From NCBI GenBank assembly GCA_934699065.1, contig CAKUWD010000006.1:1-34313 (forward strand): a stretch of DNA of 34,313 bases. Direction: 5' to 3'. The first letter of the stretch is position 1. The number at the start of each line of letters is the position of its first letter. The DNA is from an uncultured Treponema sp. Lineage in GTDB: Bacteria > Spirochaetota > Spirochaetia > Treponematales > Treponemataceae. Below the pieces are notes generated by a model. It was given only the letters and a program-made list of their open reading frames with translations. It did no database searches and was not told the DNA's origin. This document shows positions 31,548 through 34,313 of this stretch, one piece after another. The translations under genes were made by a program, and so were the position numbers.

Positions 31548-33281
31548 TTACTCAGCTATTTGAACATTCTGTAATTTATAGTACTCACCCTTTTTTGCCA
31601 TAAGCTCTTCATGAGTACCAAGCTCGACTATTCCATGGTCATTTACAACAGCAATTTTATCTGCATTTTTAATTGTTGAAAGACGATGTGCAATTACAAG
31701 AGTTGTACGACCCTTAGAAAGTGCATCAAAAGAATGCTGAATCTTTATTTCCGTTGCTGTATCCAGGGCAGAAGTTGCTTCATCTAGAATAAGAATAGGT
31801 GGATTTTTGAGGAAGCATCGTGCAATAGAAACTCTCTGCTTCTGGCCACCGCTTAACTTAATTCCCCGCTCGCCCACCACAGAATCATAGCCGTTAGGCA
31901 TGAGCATAATGTCATCGTGGATTTCGGCCCTTTTTGCTGCAAGAATAATTTCTTCATCTGTGGCATCAGGTTTACCATAAGCAATATTTTCACGAATTGT
32001 TCCGGCAAACAAAAATACATCCTGCTGAACAATTCCAATCTGACTGCGAAGCGAATGCTTTTTTATCTTTTGAATATCAATTCCATCAAGACTGATTGAA
32101 CCACCGGTAATTTCATAAAAGCGTGGAATCAAATTACAAATAGTAGATTTTCCACCACCGCTTGCACCAACTAGAGCAAACTTTTCCCCCGAATGAATAT
32201 CCAGATTAATATTTTTCAAAACAGGAAAATCCGGAGTATAAGAAAAGTCAACATTCTTAAAACTGATATTGCCTCTTGCTGAAAGAATCTCTACAGCATC
32301 AGGAGCATCTGCAGGCTCCGGCTCAGTTCTCATAATTTCTATAAATCTGTTAAAACCGGCCATTCCTGTAGCAAACTGTTCAACAAAATTGTTTAGTTTT
32401 TTAATTGGTCCAACAAAGCTTGCAACAAATAAGTTAGCCGCAACTAAGTCTGGCAGAGTCATTTTCCCCTTCATAATAAAATAACCGCCCACAGCCAGGG
32501 TAAGCAAAGAAAGTAAATTATTGCAGAATTCAATATTTGAAAAGAAGCTTGCCATATAACGGAAACGCCCCTGTTTTGCAGCACTGTACTGTTTGTTATA
32601 AAAGTCAAAGCGGGCACGCTCATAATCTTCATTTGCAAACCCTTTTGTAACCCGAATACCAGAGATGCTGGATTCCAGACCAGCGTTTACTTCTGCAGTT
32701 GTCTCTTTTACCTTAGCAGAAGCTTTAGAAAGATTACGACGAGAAGTAAATACGATAAAAAAGATAGCAGGCAGCATTATGAAAACAATAATTGCAAGCT
32801 CCCATCTGATTGTCAGAAGAAGAATAAAAGAACCTATCAGATTCAGCATGGCAATAGAAAAATCTTCCGGCCCATGATGAGCAAGCTCTGTAATTTCAAA
32901 AAGATCGGTAGTTGCCCGCGACATGATTTTTCCTGTACGGTTTGTGTCATAAAAGCTGAAAGGTAATTCTTCAAGATGGTCAAAAACATCACGTCTCATA
33001 TCCTGCTCAACGCGGTTTCCAAAAACGTGTCCCCAATAAGCGACAAACCAGTTACACATCTTATGAATACAAAAACCTACAAGCAGAATACCAACCAGCG
33101 TCAAAAAAGTTTTCAACTGATGATTTGGAATAAGCGTATTGAGCGCATAACGTGAAAACATTGGAAAGGCAACATCAATTGAAGCCATAAAAAAAGCACA
33201 AAGCATATCTGCAATAAAAAGCCCGATGTGCGGTTTGTAATAAGAGAAAAATATTTTTAGCGGTTTTTGTGTAAAGTCCAT
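31548..33281 (-). CDS. ABC exporter with fused membrane and ATPase domains (MsbA/MDR-like)
   Basis: A 577-residue half-transporter with six transmembrane helices in the first 320 residues and then the ATPase domain: Walker A GASGGGKST, Q-loop IVQQDVFLFAGTIREN, signature LSGGQKQR, Walker B ILILDEATSALD and H-loop IAHRLST. It should work as a homodimer exporting lipids or drugs; the substrate is unknown. The frame opens 90 bases earlier (33371), but that extension (MDCFVASLLAMT) is just translation of a dispersed repeat; ATG 33281 with a TATTAT ending 7 bases upstream is preferred. No Shine-Dalgarno sequence is seen. Confidence 0.93.
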   Translation of the reverse strand: MDFTQKPLKIFFSYYKPHIGLFIADMLCAFFMASIDVAFPMFSRYALNTLIPNHQLKTFLTLVGILLVGFCIHKMCNWFVAYWGHVFGNRVEQDMRRDVFDHLEELPFSFYDTNRTGKIMSRATTDLFEITELAHHGPEDFSIAMLNLIGSFILLLTIRWELAIIVFIMLPAIFFIVFTSRRNLSKASAKVKETTAEVNAGLESSISGIRVTKGFANEDYERARFDFYNKQYSAAKQGRFRYMASFFSNIEFCNNLLSLLTLAVGGYFIMKGKMTLPDLVAANLFVASFVGPIKKLNNFVEQFATGMAGFNRFIEIMRTEPEPADAPDAVEILSARGNISFKNVDFSYTPDFPVLKNINLDIHSGEKFALVGASGGGKSTICNLIPRFYEITGGSISLDGIDIQKIKKHSLRSQIGIVQQDVFLFAGTIRENIAYGKPDATDEEIILAAKRAEIHDDIMLMPNGYDSVVGERGIKLSGGQKQRVSIARCFLKNPPILILDEATSALDTATEIKIQHSFDALSKGRTTLVIAHRLSTIKNADKIAVVNDHGIVELGTHEELMAKKGEYYKLQNVQIAE

Positions 33282-33288
33282 TAATTTA

Positions 33289-33318
33289 ATAATATCAGAA
33301 GGATATAATAGATTACAA
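33289..33318 (-). promoter_or_regulatory. Promoter of the ABC exporter gene, leaderless configuration
   Basis: On the minus strand TTGTAA (plus 33313-33318), 18-base spacer, TATTAT (33289-33294), then 7 bases to the ATG at 33281. Confidence 0.5.
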
Positions 33319-33326
33319 CACATCTC

Positions 33327-33395
33327 TGTCATTGCGAGGAGCGAAGCGACGAAGCAATCCATTTTATACATTACTTCACTTCATTCTCAATGACA
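33327..33395. repeat. MITE-like dispersed repeat (TGTCATTGCGAGGAGCGAAG type)
   Basis: This 69-base element has ends TGTCATTG and CAATGACA in inverted orientation and an inner GCGAGGAGCGAAGCGACG core. The GTCATTGCGAGGAGCG sequence is a repeat found scattered in many bacterial genomes. It lies between two divergent promoters, 8 bases from the ABC gene -35 box and 3 bases from the HAD gene -35 box. Confidence 0.75.
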
Positions 33396-33398
33396 CCC

Positions 33399-33428
33399 TT
33401 GACCTGCAAATATTTCTCTTTTTATAAT
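33399..33428 (+). promoter_or_regulatory. Promoter of the HAD phosphatase gene, leaderless configuration
   Basis: TTGACC (33399-33404), 18-base spacer, TATAAT (33423-33428), then 5 bases to the ATG at 33434. No ribosome-binding site can fit. Confidence 0.65.
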
Positions 33429-33433
33429 GACTT

Positions 33434-34081
33434 ATGTTTGATTATCTTTTCTTTGATCTCGACGGAACACTCACAGACCCAGCCAAGGGAATTACAAATT
33501 CTTTTATTCACGCACTAAAATATTTTGGAATTGAAATCCCATCCTACGAAACTCTTTGTACATTTATCGGACCGCCACTGCCAGAAACTTTCAAAACTCA
33601 ATTCGGCTTTGATGAGCAGAAAGCCGCAGAAGGTGTAAAAAAATATCGTGAATATTTTGCAACAAAGGGCCTGCTAGAAAATTCAGTTTATCCTGGAATC
33701 CCGGAACTCCTGGCTGGTCTTAAAGCTGCAGGAAAAAAGTTAGTCGTGGCTACCTCAAAACCGGAAGAATATTCAATTCGCATTATAGAACACTTTGACC
33801 TGGCTCAATATTTCGAGAATGTTTGCGGCAGCCTGATGGATGAAAGTCGCAGTAAAAAAGACGAAGTTATTGCATACGCAATCGAACGTAATCACATATC
33901 GGATAAATCAAAAATCCTGATGATTGGGGACCGCAAGCACGACATTCTGGGCGCAAAAAAAATCGGCCTCAAGTCATGCGGAGTTCTCTTTGGCTATGGA
34001 AGCCGCGAAGAACTTGAAGAAGCCGGAGCCGACTTTATATCAGAAAATGTTTCACGATTAGACAAAATCTGCCTGCAGTAA
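33434..34081 (+). CDS. HAD-family phosphatase, phosphoglycolate-phosphatase-like
   Basis: This 215-residue cytosolic HAD hydrolase has motif I FFDLDGTLTD (D8 nucleophile, D10), a helical cap (KGITNSFIHALKYFGIEIP ... FIGPPLPETF), motif II VVATSKP, the conserved lysine in SRSKKDEVIAYAI and motif IV MIGDRKHDILGAKKIG. The GPPLPETF cap motif is common in Gph-like proteins that act on phosphoglycolate or 5'-nucleotides; the substrate is not certain. It has its own strong promoter 5 bases upstream of the ATG. Confidence 0.92.
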   Translation: MFDYLFFDLDGTLTDPAKGITNSFIHALKYFGIEIPSYETLCTFIGPPLPETFKTQFGFDEQKAAEGVKKYREYFATKGLLENSVYPGIPELLAGLKAAGKKLVVATSKPEEYSIRIIEHFDLAQYFENVCGSLMDESRSKKDEVIAYAIERNHISDKSKILMIGDRKHDILGAKKIGLKSCGVLFGYGSREELEEAGADFISENVSRLDKICLQ

Positions 34082-34091
34082 AACCCGTAAA

Positions 34092-34313
34092 CTACTGAAA
34101 GATAATTCCGCTTACATCTACTCCAAGACCTGTGAGCACAGAAGCGATTGTTTCAGTTGTTGCCCAAATGTCTGGTTCGTAGCCTTTTCCATCACCAAGA
34201 TAATTTGATGGTAATATTGATTTATAATCTGCTTTACCAAAATATATATCAACATTAAGTTTCTCATTTTCATACAATTCACATTCACCATAATTTTGCA
34301 TTCCTCCTGAATG
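34092..34313 (-). CDS. C-terminal end of an unidentified protein (5' part outside window)
   Basis: The minus-strand frame is open to the right edge. An ATG at 34301 is preceded by AGGAGG only 1 base away, too close for a normal start, so the gene probably continues beyond the window. The visible 70 or so residues end GYEPDIWATTETIASVLTGLG...SGIIFQ. The EPDIWATTE stretch is reminiscent of the C-terminus of S41-type peptidases (usually near a GxxPD), but this is a weak resemblance. It converges on the HAD gene with a 10-base gap. Confidence 0.5.
   Translation of the reverse strand, partial: HSGGMQNYGECELYENEKLNVDIYFGKADYKSILPSNYLGDGKGYEPDIWATTETIASVLTGLGVDVSGIIFQ

Noticed and set aside
33282..33371. 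30-residue N-terminal extension of the ABC exporter
   Set aside because: The extension is a translation of the dispersed TGTCATTG repeat; the ATG at 33281 has a fitting -10 box and begins the normal exporter sequence.

Overview
The window is an AT-rich bacterial chromosome segment. Its genes point to a spirochaete, most likely a host-associated Treponema. The clues are an exported caspase-fold protein with Leptospira LA_2272-type surface repeats, 7TM sensor cyclases with extracellular jelly-roll domains, several lipoproteins, and a mixture of housekeeping genes with decayed toxin-antitoxin (TA) genes. Genus assignment is inference. No rRNA, tRNA, CRISPR array or intact transposon was seen.

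Layout. 1-1262: right end of a fatty-acid or aryl-polyene-type gene set (ketoacyl-synthase-like chain-length factor, lysophospholipid acyltransferase). 1436-4970: operon of an ECF sigma factor, a membrane protein that is probably its anti-sigma factor, and an exported caspase-like protein. 5101-7752: a large lipoprotein divergent from a small XRE regulator across a palindromic operator, then a BrnT/BrnA TA pair. 7944-10613: htpG and an unknown gene. 10715-15699: proline biosynthesis, proA-proB and proC, separated by a decayed TA/restriction patch (deleted PIN toxin, intact XRE-ImmA/IrrE protein, DUF4145 fragment). 15706-21636: MATE exporter, then a minus-strand run of SpoIIE-type phosphatase, hrpB and ydcF. 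21786-25639: two overlapping genes for paralogous 7TM class III nucleotide cyclases. 25741-27974: dCMP deaminase, a papain-like lipoprotein and an amidohydrolase. 28061-34081: mnmA, a DHH phosphoesterase, azlCD, an ABC exporter and a HAD phosphatase. A partial gene lies at the right end.

Main observations. (1) The tandem cyclases are degenerate in complementary ways. The first lacks both metal-binding aspartates but keeps the transition-state Asn/Arg; the second keeps the aspartates but has lost the Asn/Arg. This suggests an obligate heterodimer with one active site, like the C1/C2 halves of mammalian adenylyl cyclases. (2) A palindromic repeat (GGTGGTTGAG ... CGAAACCACC) occurs four times, twice in frame inside essential-type genes (proA, hrpB), with covarying inner hairpins in the long form. 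(3) Seven genes without a Shine-Dalgarno sequence have a -10 box ending 5-9 bases before the ATG, so leaderless transcription may be common here. (4) The ECF/anti-sigma/caspase-like operon looks like a self-contained envelope-signalling system.

How the genes may work together: the phosphatase and cyclase pair sit head to head and may form a membrane signalling locus; proA, proB and proC supply the whole glutamate-to-proline route.
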